From positions 1 through 15,085 of the forward strand of contig RFIK01000170.1 in NCBI GenBank assembly GCA_003695605.1: a DNA stretch of 15,085 nt. Reading direction: 5' to 3'. The notes beneath the pieces are model-generated. The model saw only the letters and a list, made by a program, of their open reading frames with translations, searched no databases and was not told the origin of the DNA. The position numbers were made by a program, and so were the translations under genes. This document shows positions 6,836 through 14,532 of this stretch, piece after piece. How positions within the stretch are numbered: position 1 is the stretch's first letter; each line of letters starts with the position of its first letter. The DNA is from Chlorobiota bacterium. Its GTDB lineage: Bacteria > Bacteroidota > Ignavibacteria > Kapaibacteriales > NICIL-2.

Positions 6836-7170
6836 AAAGTTGCCGCGACGTCGTCTGGGACTTCGATCTCCATCATGAGCATCGCCGATGCGATGGTCTT
6901 CCCTTGCGCATCGAGTTTGAGCGAGACAGTCCCTCCTCCGCCGAGCGCATTATGCAACACGAAGTTGAGCGCCCAAAGATTCGGTAGTTCATACCGCTCG
7001 ACGGGCCCGTAGCAGATGCCTTCGAAGTACGATTTCACCCGTTCGGGTGTCAAGTAGTCGCGCAGAAGAGGATACCACTCCTTTCGGTATGCAATGACGC
7101 CACAGTTGGCCGCATCACCTTTATCGCCGCTGCGTGCGTGAGCAAGTTTATAGAGTGGTACTCGTGGCAT
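6832..7170 (-). CDS. Stand-alone AtuA-type small domain protein
   Basis: A 112-residue protein matching the small C-terminal (ferredoxin-like fold) domain of AtuA/DUF1446 proteins, recognised by the N-terminal signature LAHARSGDKGDAANCGVIAY (8-27) and the later NLWALNFVLHNALGGGG (63-79). In other bacteria this domain is fused to, or encoded beside, AtuA in acyclic terpene or acyl-CoA catabolism clusters. Here no large AtuA part and no acyl-CoA carboxylase gene is nearby, so the role is open. An ATG at 7170 starts at the family start; an upstream in-frame start at 7269 would add 33 atypical basic residues and run into the antiporter gene, so I reject it. Overlaps the GNAT gene by four bases. 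Confidence 0.85.
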   Translation of the reverse strand: MPRVPLYKLAHARSGDKGDAANCGVIAYRKEWYPLLRDYLTPERVKSYFEGICYGPVERYELPNLWALNFVLHNALGGGGTVSLKLDAQGKTIASAMLMMEIEVPDDVAATL

Positions 7171-7213
7171 CGTTTGTCCGGGGACGAGTAGTGTTGGACT
7201 TCTGAGTGCAAAC

Positions 7214-8602
7214 CTACGGCGAGCCGACCTTCGAACGTCGGAGGAGATAACCGAGAACAAAGGGAACAAGCAGTGTCGTCAGCATCACCATGACCATGAT
7301 TGCAGAGTATTCTTCTGCCGTCACCACGCCGATGCTCAGTCCGACTGACGCAAAGATGAGCCCGACCTCGCCACGCGGCACCATTCCCCAGCCGACAATC
7401 CATCTTCGCACCGGACCTGCAACAAGGCCGGTCACAAGTTTTCCAGCAACTGCTACAGCGGTGATGAGCAACCCTGCAAGTACGACCTGGAAGGTTCTAA
7501 ACGTCCGCAAGTCCACGCTGAAACCTGTCATCACAAAAAACATTGGCACAAAGAAGTACGCCATTGGCTCGATGAGTTCCTCGACATGGTGCAAACGGTA
7601 CACCTGAAGGATTTCGCGCAAGTGCGACGAAGGTGGACCTTGCAGCGATGGGAGGACTTCCCGCTCAATTTTCTCGACTATTTCTGGCGCTTGGTACATT
7701 GCAAAGTACACACGATCGAGGATCAGCCCAGCCCCGAACGCGCCAATGATGGGCGCTAAATCAACAAGGTACGCAAGGTAGGATGCCAAAAAACAGAACG
7801 CTGTCGGGACGGCAAACTTCATCGTCGTCGAGGAACTCAGCCGTGCCATCCACGTGGTTAGAAGCGGTGCAACCCGCCCCCCAATAACCAACGCACCGAC
7901 AAGGAAAACGAGCGATTTTGCAACGATGAGGAGGACGCTCACGAACTCAAACGTTCCCGTCAGCACTAATCCTCGCACAACCGCCAAAATGATTACCCCA
8001 AGCACATCATCAATGACTGCTGCTCCGAGGATGATGCTCACCTCAGGACTGGAGTGCACCCCAAGATCGCGGAATACCCGCACCGATATTCCGACCGACG
8101 TTGCGGTCAGCGTCGCGCCGAGGAAAATGTGTGCGTTGACACTCTGCTCTGGGAACAGGAGAGTGCCGAGGAAGTAGCCGCCGACAAATGGCAGAACGAC
8201 GCCAACAGTGCCGACGAGGATTGCACGAAGACCGACGGTCCGGAATTGCTCCAGATTCGACTCCAGTCCAATCTGGAAGAGGAGGATAATTGTCCCCACC
8301 TCCGCCAAAAACTTCATAACAGTGCTCGAATGCATCGGCTCGAGCCATTGGATTCCAAGGAGCGTCAGTCCGCTGAGTACGATACCCGCTAGGATTTCTC
8401 CGAGCACTGGTGGCTGCCCGATGCGTTCAATGGTACTGCCAATTCGCGCAGCAATGAGAACAACTGCTATCCACCCAAGCGAGAGAAAAATCTCCTCGGG
8501 CGTACTGCCCCCACTTGCGGCATAGGTTTCGACGGTGCTGAAAGCAAGTGCCCCAGCAGCCATCAGCACCCACAGACGTCGGCGACGCACGCAGCCTACC
8601 AT
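7214..8602 (-). CDS. Na+/H+ antiporter, CPA2 family (NapA/Kef type)
   Basis: Monovalent cation:proton antiporter of 462 residues with about 12-13 hydrophobic segments from residue 37 to 455. The key motif is GAAVIDDVLGVIIL (193-206): the Asp198-Asp199 pair marks the electrogenic Na+/H+ type, as in NapA, whereas KefB/C have Gln-Asp. Other family blocks are IGQPPVLGEILAGIVLSG (61-78), TIILLFQIGLESNLEQF (104-120) and TATSVGISVRVFRDLG (166-181). There is no C-terminal RCK/TrkA-N domain, so no nucleotide gating is expected. The first 30 residues look like a signal-type leader (RRRR then a hydrophobic stretch ending in TYAAS). The ATG is five bases after the decarboxylase stop. Confidence 0.92.
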   Translation of the reverse strand: MVGCVRRRRLWVLMAAGALAFSTVETYAASGGSTPEEIFLSLGWIAVVLIAARIGSTIERIGQPPVLGEILAGIVLSGLTLLGIQWLEPMHSSTVMKFLAEVGTIILLFQIGLESNLEQFRTVGLRAILVGTVGVVLPFVGGYFLGTLLFPEQSVNAHIFLGATLTATSVGISVRVFRDLGVHSSPEVSIILGAAVIDDVLGVIILAVVRGLVLTGTFEFVSVLLIVAKSLVFLVGALVIGGRVAPLLTTWMARLSSSTTMKFAVPTAFCFLASYLAYLVDLAPIIGAFGAGLILDRVYFAMYQAPEIVEKIEREVLPSLQGPPSSHLREILQVYRLHHVEELIEPMAYFFVPMFFVMTGFSVDLRTFRTFQVVLAGLLITAVAVAGKLVTGLVAGPVRRWIVGWGMVPRGEVGLIFASVGLSIGVVTAEEYSAIMVMVMLTTLLVPFVLGYLLRRSKVGSP

Positions 8603-8607
8603 AACCT

Positions 8608-9555
8608 CTAACCTTCGTGCAAACCAAGACGAGCGCGAAAGTACTCAACGGTGCGGCGTAACCCTTCCTCACGCGATACGTGCGGCTGCCATCCCAATTT
8701 CTCGCGAGCACGACGTATATCCGGCTGTCGAACTTTTGGGTCATCCTCCGGCAAGGGATGGAATTCAATTGGACTTGAGGAGCCAACAAGATCCCGAATC
8801 TGCTGCGCAAGTTCGAGCACAGTCACCTCATCGGGGTTGCCAAGGTTCACCGGCTCAACGACGGAGGAATGCAGCAACCGCACGATTCCCTCGACCATGT
8901 CGCTGACGTAGCATATCGAGCGTGTCTGGGAGCCATCACCGAAGACCGTGATCGGCTCACCGCGGAGTGCTTGCGTCATGAATGCAGGAATCATGCGCCC
9001 GTCGTTGATACGCATCCGTTCGCCATAGGTGTTGAAGATGCGAGCGATTCGCGTATCCAACCCGTGATAGCGATGGTATGCCATCGTCATTGCTTCAGCA
9101 AAGCGCTTTGCTTCATCGTACACGCCGCGCACACCGATCGGGTTGACATTTCCCCAGTAATCCTCTGACTGTGGGTGGACGAGCGGATCGCCATAGACTT
9201 CGCTCGTGCTAGCAAGCAGGAAGCGCGCACCTTTTGCTTTGGCGAAACCGAGTGCTTTGTGCGTGCCCAACGATCCGACCTTGAGGGTCTGGATTGGATA
9301 CCGCAGGTAATCCATCGGCGATGCCGGCGAGGCAAAGTGCAGGACGTAGTCCACACGCCCTTCGACGTAGAGGAACGTCGTGACGTCGTGGCAAATGAAA
9401 CGGAACTTCGGGTGCCCGAACAGGTGTGCGATGTTATCTGCTGAACCAGTGATGAGGTTATCTATGCAGATAACCGCATCCCCTTCAGCAAGGAATCGCT
9501 CACACAAGTGCGACCCTAAAAACCCTGCACCACCAGTGATGACGAGCCGAGCCAT
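8608..9555 (-). CDS. uxs: UDP-glucuronate decarboxylase (UDP-xylose synthase)
   Basis: Short-chain dehydrogenase/reductase-type NAD-dependent enzyme that converts UDP-glucuronate to UDP-xylose for surface polysaccharide synthesis. The NAD-binding motif is GGAGFLGSHL (8-17). The catalytic Tyr146 and Lys150 lie in YDEAKRFAE, with STSEVYGDP (116-124) supplying the Ser/Thr. The substrate-binding stretch RIFNTYGERMRINDGRMIP (172-190) and FGDGSQTRSICYVSDM (205-220) are typical of the UXS group rather than of 4-epimerases. The 315 residues match soluble bacterial enzymes. The ATG at 9555 starts right at the Rossmann fold; a longer reading to 9669 adds an odd Cys/Arg-rich leader and would overlap the previous gene. 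Gap to that gene is 14 bases. Confidence 0.93.
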   Translation of the reverse strand: MARLVITGGAGFLGSHLCERFLAEGDAVICIDNLITGSADNIAHLFGHPKFRFICHDVTTFLYVEGRVDYVLHFASPASPMDYLRYPIQTLKVGSLGTHKALGFAKAKGARFLLASTSEVYGDPLVHPQSEDYWGNVNPIGVRGVYDEAKRFAEAMTMAYHRYHGLDTRIARIFNTYGERMRINDGRMIPAFMTQALRGEPITVFGDGSQTRSICYVSDMVEGIVRLLHSSVVEPVNLGNPDEVTVLELAQQIRDLVGSSSPIEFHPLPEDDPKVRQPDIRRAREKLGWQPHVSREEGLRRTVEYFRARLGLHEG

Positions 9556-9569
9556 CGCTTTTCCGTGCC

Positions 9570-10037
9570 TCACGCTGAAACGAGCATTCCGACGATAGCA
9601 GCAATCTGCCGGCCAAGCCAGATATACGCACCCACGAGCAATCCCCACGTGAACGCTACAGGGAACCATGCCCGTGACTTGGGATGCCGGCGTAACACAT
9701 CAAACCGCTCGACACATCCGCACGAGGCGATGTCTTCCCACGTTACGTTCTCCGGAAGACGCTGGAGCTTCGTAGCACACTCGAGGATACACTCAACACG
9801 CCGTAGCTGCCGGCGGTAGTCATACCCCCACAGCGTCAGCAGAACTACGTAGAGTTGGTACTGCGTCAGCGTGAATGCAGTGCGGGATGCTCCCTCCATC
9901 TGGAGCCAGAGAAGGGGAAGCCAGCAGAGTCCTGCCAGCCCGAACGCCAAGCGGATGAGCACTCCAAGGAGACGACGCTCATGTCGCCAAGAGCCATCAA
10001 GCTGTGCGAGCTTCGCGCGTACTCTGGGCTGTGTCAT
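9570..10037 (-). CDS. Small membrane protein of unknown function
   Basis: I do not recognise this 155-residue protein. It has a basic start (RHERRLL), hydrophobic segments at about residues 24-46 (LLGVLIRLAFGLAGLCWLPLLWL), 57-73 (TQYQLYVVLLTLWGYDY) and 122-152, and a polar middle part with four cysteines, two in VECILECA and two in SCGCVERFD. The cysteine pattern and loop would sit between the second and third membrane segments. It lies 15 bases after rpsP and 14 before the decarboxylase, so it is co-transcribed with both. In many bacteria rimM occupies this position, but this protein bears no likeness to RimM. No clear ribosome binding site is visible. Confidence 0.65.
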   Translation of the reverse strand: MTQPRVRAKLAQLDGSWRHERRLLGVLIRLAFGLAGLCWLPLLWLQMEGASRTAFTLTQYQLYVVLLTLWGYDYRRQLRRVECILECATKLQRLPENVTWEDIASCGCVERFDVLRRHPKSRAWFPVAFTWGLLVGAYIWLGRQIAAIVGMLVSA

Positions 10038-10052
10038 TGCAACGAGCGTGCG

Positions 10053-10463
10053 TTACTCAGCCTGCTCGCTTTGCGGTTGTCCGGCAGCCTCTGCTTTGCG
10101 GCGTTTGCGCTCTGCACGCTTCTCCTTGTTGCGCCAGTAACGCGCAAGCACTCGCTCACGATGCTCGGCAACAAGCCGCTCGATTTCCTCAGCCGGACGC
10201 CCTTGCTTTTGCAGTGCACGCCGCAGGAGGACCCCATCGTAGTGAAAAATGTTGCGGACGGTCTGGCTCATCTGCGCGCCCACCTCGAGCCAGTAGATCG
10301 CACGCTCATGGTTGACACTGATGGTCGACGGTTGCGTCATCGGATTGTAATATCCGAGCCGCTCGATGAACTTCCCATCGCGCTTGGTGCGAGCATCGGC
10401 TGCAACGATGTCGTAGAAGGGGTCGTGCGTTCGTCCACGACGACGTAAACGGAGACGGACCAT
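10053..10463 (-). CDS. rpsP: 30S ribosomal protein S16
   Basis: Small-subunit assembly protein S16. The conserved N-terminus MVRLRLRRRGRTHDPFYDIV is followed by ADARTKRDGKFIERLGYYNP (residues about 23-42) and ERAIYWLEVGAQMSQTV, all diagnostic. S16 itself ends near residue 85; the remaining 50 residues form a highly charged helix with KRAERKRRKAEAAG, an extension seen in the Bacteroidota/Chlorobi group. A longer start at 10496 would add 11 hydrophobic residues not found in S16, so the ATG at 10463 is used. The usual rpsP-rimM-trmD-rplS order is not kept: a membrane protein gene follows. The 133 bases upstream hold several possible hairpins. Confidence 0.96.
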   Translation of the reverse strand: MVRLRLRRRGRTHDPFYDIVAADARTKRDGKFIERLGYYNPMTQPSTISVNHERAIYWLEVGAQMSQTVRNIFHYDGVLLRRALQKQGRPAEEIERLVAEHRERVLARYWRNKEKRAERKRRKAEAAGQPQSEQAE

Positions 10464-10596
10464 AGAAAGGATTGCACAGAATGTGAAACATTGCACTCGG
10501 TGCGATCTGCCGTAGCTCGTCTGTCCATGCGGACAGACGCTTTTCAGCTACCGTAGCACGCTGGCTACGCTCTGATCCACGACACTCACACCCGCG
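10464..10596 (-). promoter_or_regulatory. Candidate structured mRNA leader of rpsP
   Basis: The ffh-rpsP spacer contains, in transcription order, a stem CGTAGC/GCTACG with a six-base loop (10569-10552), directly followed by an outer six-base helix GTAGCT/AGCTAC (10551-10546 with 10517-10512) that encloses a perfect nine-base stem CGTCTGTCC/GGACAGACG with a four-base loop (10539-10518), then a small stem AATGT/ACATT (10492-10480) shortly before the ATG. The GTAGC/GCTAC elements can pair in more than one way, so alternative folds are possible. There is no U run after the stems, so this is not a simple terminator. A role in control of rpsP, for example by S16 itself, is inference from known ribosomal-protein leaders. 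Confidence 0.45.
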
Positions 10597-11937
10597 TTAC
10601 GAGCGTTTCCAGGGTGTGCCCATCATCGCGGGAAGATTGCGCAGCTTGACTTTCCCGGTCGTGACGGCACGCATGAGCTTTTGCATTTCCTCAAACTGTT
10701 TGAGGAGGCGATTGACATCCTGAATCGTTGTGCCACTTCCCCGCGCGATACGCAATCGGCGCGAGCCATTGATAATGCGTGGATTGCGACGCTCCTGGGG
10801 AGTCATCGAAAGAATCATCGCCTCGATTTTCGTAAAAGCACGGTCGTCAATTTCGACGTTTCGCAGTACTTTATCCATCCCGGGAAGCATCCCGAGCAAC
10901 TCGCGAATCGAGCCCATCTTCCGAAGCATGCGGAGTTGCTCGAGAAAATCTTCGAACGTAAACTCGCGCTTGCGAATTTTCTCTTCGAGTTCAGCTGCTT
11001 TTGCCTCATCGAACTCCTGCTGGGCACGCTCGACGAACGAGACGATATCGCCCATGCCCAAGATTCGCGACGCAATGCGGTCCGGATGGAAGGCCTCGAG
11101 CGCCTCGAGCTTTTCGCCGGTGCTCACAAACTTTATTGGCTTGCCGACGATAAGCCGAATCGAAAGAGCAGCACCTCCGCGTGCATCTCCATCGAGTTTG
11201 CTGAGGACCACGCCCGTCAAGCCGACGCGCTCATCGAACGTCCGTGCCGTGGTGACGGCGTCCTGCCCGATCATCGCATCGCAGACGAAGAGCACCTCGT
11301 GCGGCGTGAGCCGCTCCCTGATAGCTTCGACTTCGCGCATCATCGCGTCGTCAATTGCCAGCCGCCCGGCAGTATCCACGATGACGTGCGTCCGCGCGAA
11401 CTTCTTCGCGTAGTGGAGCGACTCCACCGCAATGTTGACCGGATCGGCACCGTCCATCGAAAACACAGGCACGTTGATTGACGATGCCAGTGTCTTGAGC
11501 TGCTCGATCGCTGCAGGGCGATAGACGTCCGCAGCTACAAGGAGTGGTTGTTGGCCTTTTTTCCGCAGCAGTGCTGCAAGCTTCGCGGTGAATGTCGTTT
11601 TCCCCGAACCTTGCAAGCCAACGACCATAATAACCGTCGGTGGTGTCAGAGCATGGGCGAGCTCGCTTTTGGTTGTCCCCATGATGGAAACCAACTCATC
11701 GTAGATGATCTTGACGATGAGCTGTTCGGGCAAGATTTTGCCTTTGACCTCTGTCCCGATCGCTTTTGCCTTGACATCCTCGATGAAACGCCGGACGACC
11801 TCGACGTGCACGTCCGCATCGAGCAGCGCACGCCGCACCTCCGCGAGCGCATCAGCGATGTTATCCTCTGTGATGCGCGATTGACCGCGGAGCCGCTTGA
11901 TGGCTTCTTCGAGTCGTGCCTGGAGACTTTCGAACAT
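10597..11937 (-). CDS. ffh: Signal recognition particle GTPase Ffh (SRP54)
   Basis: GTPase that, with 4.5S/6S RNA, brings signal-sequence-bearing ribosomes to FtsY at the membrane. The N-domain four-helix bundle covers residues 1-85 (FESLQARLEEAIKRLRG). The G-domain follows: P-loop GLQGSGKTT near 107-115, the ADVYRPAAIEQLKTLA insertion motif, DTAGR near 190, and LSKLDGDARGG near 245 for guanine recognition. The methionine-rich M-domain runs from about 300 to the end, with FLEQLRMLRKMGSI, GSGTTIQDVNRLLKQFEEM and the closing LPAMMGTP. Length 446 is normal. It starts 53 bases after the E1 stop; a promoter-like box lies in that gap. Its usual neighbour rpsP follows. Confidence 0.97.
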   Translation of the reverse strand: MFESLQARLEEAIKRLRGQSRITEDNIADALAEVRRALLDADVHVEVVRRFIEDVKAKAIGTEVKGKILPEQLIVKIIYDELVSIMGTTKSELAHALTPPTVIMVVGLQGSGKTTFTAKLAALLRKKGQQPLLVAADVYRPAAIEQLKTLASSINVPVFSMDGADPVNIAVESLHYAKKFARTHVIVDTAGRLAIDDAMMREVEAIRERLTPHEVLFVCDAMIGQDAVTTARTFDERVGLTGVVLSKLDGDARGGAALSIRLIVGKPIKFVSTGEKLEALEAFHPDRIASRILGMGDIVSFVERAQQEFDEAKAAELEEKIRKREFTFEDFLEQLRMLRKMGSIRELLGMLPGMDKVLRNVEIDDRAFTKIEAMILSMTPQERRNPRIINGSRRLRIARGSGTTIQDVNRLLKQFEEMQKLMRAVTTGKVKLRNLPAMMGTPWKRS

Positions 11938-11959
11938 GGAATTCTTCGGTCACTTCCGG

Positions 11960-11980
11960 TGCAGCAAGGCTGCAAAAATA
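11960..11980 (-). promoter_or_regulatory. Candidate ffh promoter box with adjoining palindrome
   Basis: The minus strand reads TATTTTTG (11980-11973), a perfect TAnnTTTG box, in the 53-base gap before ffh. No -33 TTTG is visible at the right distance. The box overlaps a palindrome, TGCAGC-CTT-GCTGCA (11974-11960), which covers the expected transcription start and could act as an operator or as a hairpin at the 5' end of the mRNA. The 13 bases TATTTTTGCAGCC are identical to those at the atp promoter candidate. Confidence 0.45.
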
Positions 11981-11990
11981 CGGGGATGCC

Positions 11991-14492
11991 TTAGTTCGAG
12001 CTGTGATACGCTGGGTCGTAGAAGAGCGGATATCGCTGCGGGTCAGATTCGTGCATCAGCTCGTACACAGCGCGGAAGATGTGCTCGGCTTCTGGCTTGG
12101 ACCAATAGTTTCCATCGGTTCCATACGCGGGACGATGCTCAGCAGCGCTCAGTGTCCGTGGGGGTGAATCGAGATAGAGGTATCCGTGCTGACGCTCGAT
12201 GACCTGCTGGAGCATGTACGCGGTCGTTCCGCCGGGAACGTCTTCGTCCACGAACACAATGCGGCCGGTTTTCTTGAGTGATTCTACGATGATGCCCGGA
12301 CGGTCGAAGGGGAGTAGCGTCTGGACATCGATAACCTCCACGTGGATGCCGCACTCCGCTAACTGTTCGGCTGCGGTGAGCGCAATCCTGCAGAGCGCGC
12401 CATAGGTGACAAGCGTCACATCGGTTCCCTCGCGGAGAATTTCCGGCACACCGAGTGGAACGGTGAACTCACCGATGTTGGCTGGCAGCCGCTCCTTGAG
12501 GCGGTATCCATTGAGCACCTCGACGATGAGCCCAGGTTCATCGCTCCGAAGCAAGGTGTTGTAAAACCCTGCTGCGCGCGTCATATCACGTGGCACACAG
12601 ACATACATCCCGCGCACCAGGTTGATGATTCCTGCCATTGGCGAACCGCTGTGCCAGATGCCTTCGAGACGATGACCACGGGTTCGGATGATGACCGGTG
12701 CTTTCTGCCCTCCTTTGGTTCGCCATTGAACGGTTGCGAGATCATCGCTCATGATCTGCAGCGCGTAGAGGAGGTAGTCGAGGTACTGCACCTCCGCGAT
12801 CGGACGCAGCCCCCGCATCGCCATTCCGATGGCTTGGCCGACAATCGTACACTCACGAATGCCAGTATCGCTGACGCGCAGCGGGCCGAAGATCTGTTGC
12901 AACCCTGCAAAGCCTTGGTTGACGTCGCCGAGTCGGCCGACATCTTCTCCAAATGCAATCACGCGCGGATCACGCTCGAGCCAGTATCGGAAGTTCGCAT
13001 TGAGCACCTCGAAGCCGTTGACCAGCGGCGATGAATCCGAATACACTGGCTTGACTTCCGGAACGAGCTCTGCTCGCTCATCGGATTGGCTGTAGATATA
13101 CGAGCTGTACCGCTCCCGTTGCTGCTCATCCATGCGATCGCGCCATTCGATCAGCCGTGCTGCCGAAGGCAGTGGCTCCCCGTACGTAGCCCGAAGTGCA
13201 TCGTGGATTGCGGCAAAGTAGTCCGCGCGAAATGGCTCACGGAGCGAGCGAAGCGTCTCGAGCACACGCTGGAATTTCTCGGGCTGGCGGCTTTCGCGCT
13301 GGAGCGCTTCGACCATTGCGATAACTTCCTGCACCTCTGCACGAATCGGCGTGGTGTAGGCATTCCATGCGCGTTCTTTTGCTTCGACAGCCTCTGCTTC
13401 AGCGTGCTGCTCCAATGCTACCAGTTCCTCCTCGGTTGCAATGCCTTGTTCCAAAATCCATTGCCGCATCCGGCGATTGCAGTCGTGCTCTGCCTCCCAC
13501 TGGAGCCGTTCCTTCGTCTTGTAACGCTCATGCGAACCAGAGGTCGAGTGCCCTTGCGGTTGCGTAAGCTCTACGACGTGGATAATCGCCGGAACGCCTT
13601 CGTCTCGGACGCGCTGTGCGACGTGTACGTAGAGTGCAACCAGGCGGGGATAATCCCAGCCAGGGACGGTGTAGATGTCGAAACCTTGGCTATCACCTGC
13701 TTTGCGCTGGAAGCCGCGCAGCAGTTGACTCAAGTTGCCGCCGGTAATCTGGTATTCATTCGGAACGGAGATCCCATATTCATCATCCCAAATCGAGATA
13801 ATCGCTGGGGCACGGAGAACGCCGATTGCATTGACTGCTTCCCAGAACATCCCTTCCGCACAGCTTGCATTGCCGATCGTCCCCCAGGCGATTTCCCGCC
13901 CTTGATGCGAGAATTCAACCAGCTGTTGGAGCTCGGGGATTTCGCGGAAGAGGCGGGATGCATACGCCAAGCCGACCAGACGTGGCATCTGCGAGCCCGT
14001 CGGCGATACATCCGCCGATGAATTCTTCAGATCGGCGATTGGCTTCCACCTGCCGCGACCATCGAGCATGCGTGTGGCGAAGTGCCCATTCATCGAGCGG
14101 CCAGCCGAGGATGGTTCGTGCTCGAGGTCAGCGATGGCATAAAGCTGAGCAAAAAATTCCTCGATGGTTGCCATGCCGGTAGCGAACATGAACGTTTGGT
14201 CGCGATAGTATCCCGATCGAATGTCGCCCGGCTCGAATGCACGTGCCATCGCAACCTGTGGGACCTCCTTCCCATCCCCGAAAATGCCAAACTTTGCCTT
14301 GCCAGTGAGCACTTCCCGCCGCCCGAGCAAACTCGCTTTTCGGCTGGCAACACAGAGCGCATAGTCACGGAGGATCTCTTCCGGTGACGGGAGGTAGTGC
14401 TCCACGTCCAAGTGCAATGGCGAACCATTGGCAGTTGCAACGGTACCAGCGTCGTTGCTCGTTGATACAGTAGTGCGTTTCTGCTGTGCCAT
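11991..14492 (-). CDS. Fused 2-oxo acid dehydrogenase E1 (alpha and beta in one chain)
   Basis: Thiamine-diphosphate-dependent E1 of the branched-chain/pyruvate type, decarboxylating 2-oxo acids and passing the acyl group to a lipoyl E2. Residues about 35-440 are the alpha part: YYRDQTFMFATGM (95-107), then the cofactor region GTIGNASCAEGMFWEAVNA (204-222) and WDDEYGIS (235-242). Residues about 490-833 are the beta part: FGEDVGRLGDVNQGFAGLQ, DTGIRECTIVGQAIGMAMRG, and the C-terminal transketolase domain with VTYGALCRIAL, VIDVQTLLPFD and VDEDVPGG. The canonical GDG...NN metal motif appears as GNA...DD, which I recall as usual for the Bacteroidota fused form. An ATG at 14492 gives 833 residues and sits just downstream of a promoter box; the longer reading to 14636 would overlap the divergent gene. 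No E2 or E3 gene is nearby. Confidence 0.9.
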   Translation of the reverse strand: MAQQKRTTVSTSNDAGTVATANGSPLHLDVEHYLPSPEEILRDYALCVASRKASLLGRREVLTGKAKFGIFGDGKEVPQVAMARAFEPGDIRSGYYRDQTFMFATGMATIEEFFAQLYAIADLEHEPSSAGRSMNGHFATRMLDGRGRWKPIADLKNSSADVSPTGSQMPRLVGLAYASRLFREIPELQQLVEFSHQGREIAWGTIGNASCAEGMFWEAVNAIGVLRAPAIISIWDDEYGISVPNEYQITGGNLSQLLRGFQRKAGDSQGFDIYTVPGWDYPRLVALYVHVAQRVRDEGVPAIIHVVELTQPQGHSTSGSHERYKTKERLQWEAEHDCNRRMRQWILEQGIATEEELVALEQHAEAEAVEAKERAWNAYTTPIRAEVQEVIAMVEALQRESRQPEKFQRVLETLRSLREPFRADYFAAIHDALRATYGEPLPSAARLIEWRDRMDEQQRERYSSYIYSQSDERAELVPEVKPVYSDSSPLVNGFEVLNANFRYWLERDPRVIAFGEDVGRLGDVNQGFAGLQQIFGPLRVSDTGIRECTIVGQAIGMAMRGLRPIAEVQYLDYLLYALQIMSDDLATVQWRTKGGQKAPVIIRTRGHRLEGIWHSGSPMAGIINLVRGMYVCVPRDMTRAAGFYNTLLRSDEPGLIVEVLNGYRLKERLPANIGEFTVPLGVPEILREGTDVTLVTYGALCRIALTAAEQLAECGIHVEVIDVQTLLPFDRPGIIVESLKKTGRIVFVDEDVPGGTTAYMLQQVIERQHGYLYLDSPPRTLSAAEHRPAYGTDGNYWSKPEAEHIFRAVYELMHESDPQRYPLFYDPAYHSSN

Positions 14493-14524
14493 GCAGCGGA
14501 AGAGGACGTGGTTGCGACACCAAG

Positions 14525-14532
14525 CAAAGATA
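14525..14532 (-). promoter_or_regulatory. Candidate -7 promoter box of the E1 gene
   Basis: Minus-strand TATCTTTG, a perfect TAnnTTTG match, 32 bases before the E1 ATG in the 108-base divergent gap. No matching -33 TTTG is visible. It supports the start at 14492, because the longer start at 14636 would lie upstream of the box. Confidence 0.5.

Noticed and set aside
8603..9669. Longer N-terminus for the UDP-glucuronate decarboxylase up to 9669
   Set aside because: The extra 38 residues are Cys- and Arg-rich, precede the Rossmann motif unnaturally, and overlap the neighbouring membrane protein gene.
10518..10545. Nine-base stem followed by CTTTTC on the plus strand as a terminator
   Set aside because: No plus-strand gene ends here, and on the transcribed minus strand the stem is not followed by a U run.
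10681..11481. Plus-strand open frames of 227-266 codons opposite ffh
   Set aside because: Both are antisense to conserved ffh GTPase motifs and look like mirror-frame translations rather than proteins.
13086..14021. Long plus-strand open frame (311 codons) opposite the E1 gene
   Set aside because: It lies wholly inside the well-supported E1 gene, has a Cys/Arg/Pro-rich composition and no recognisable motif; it is an antisense shadow.
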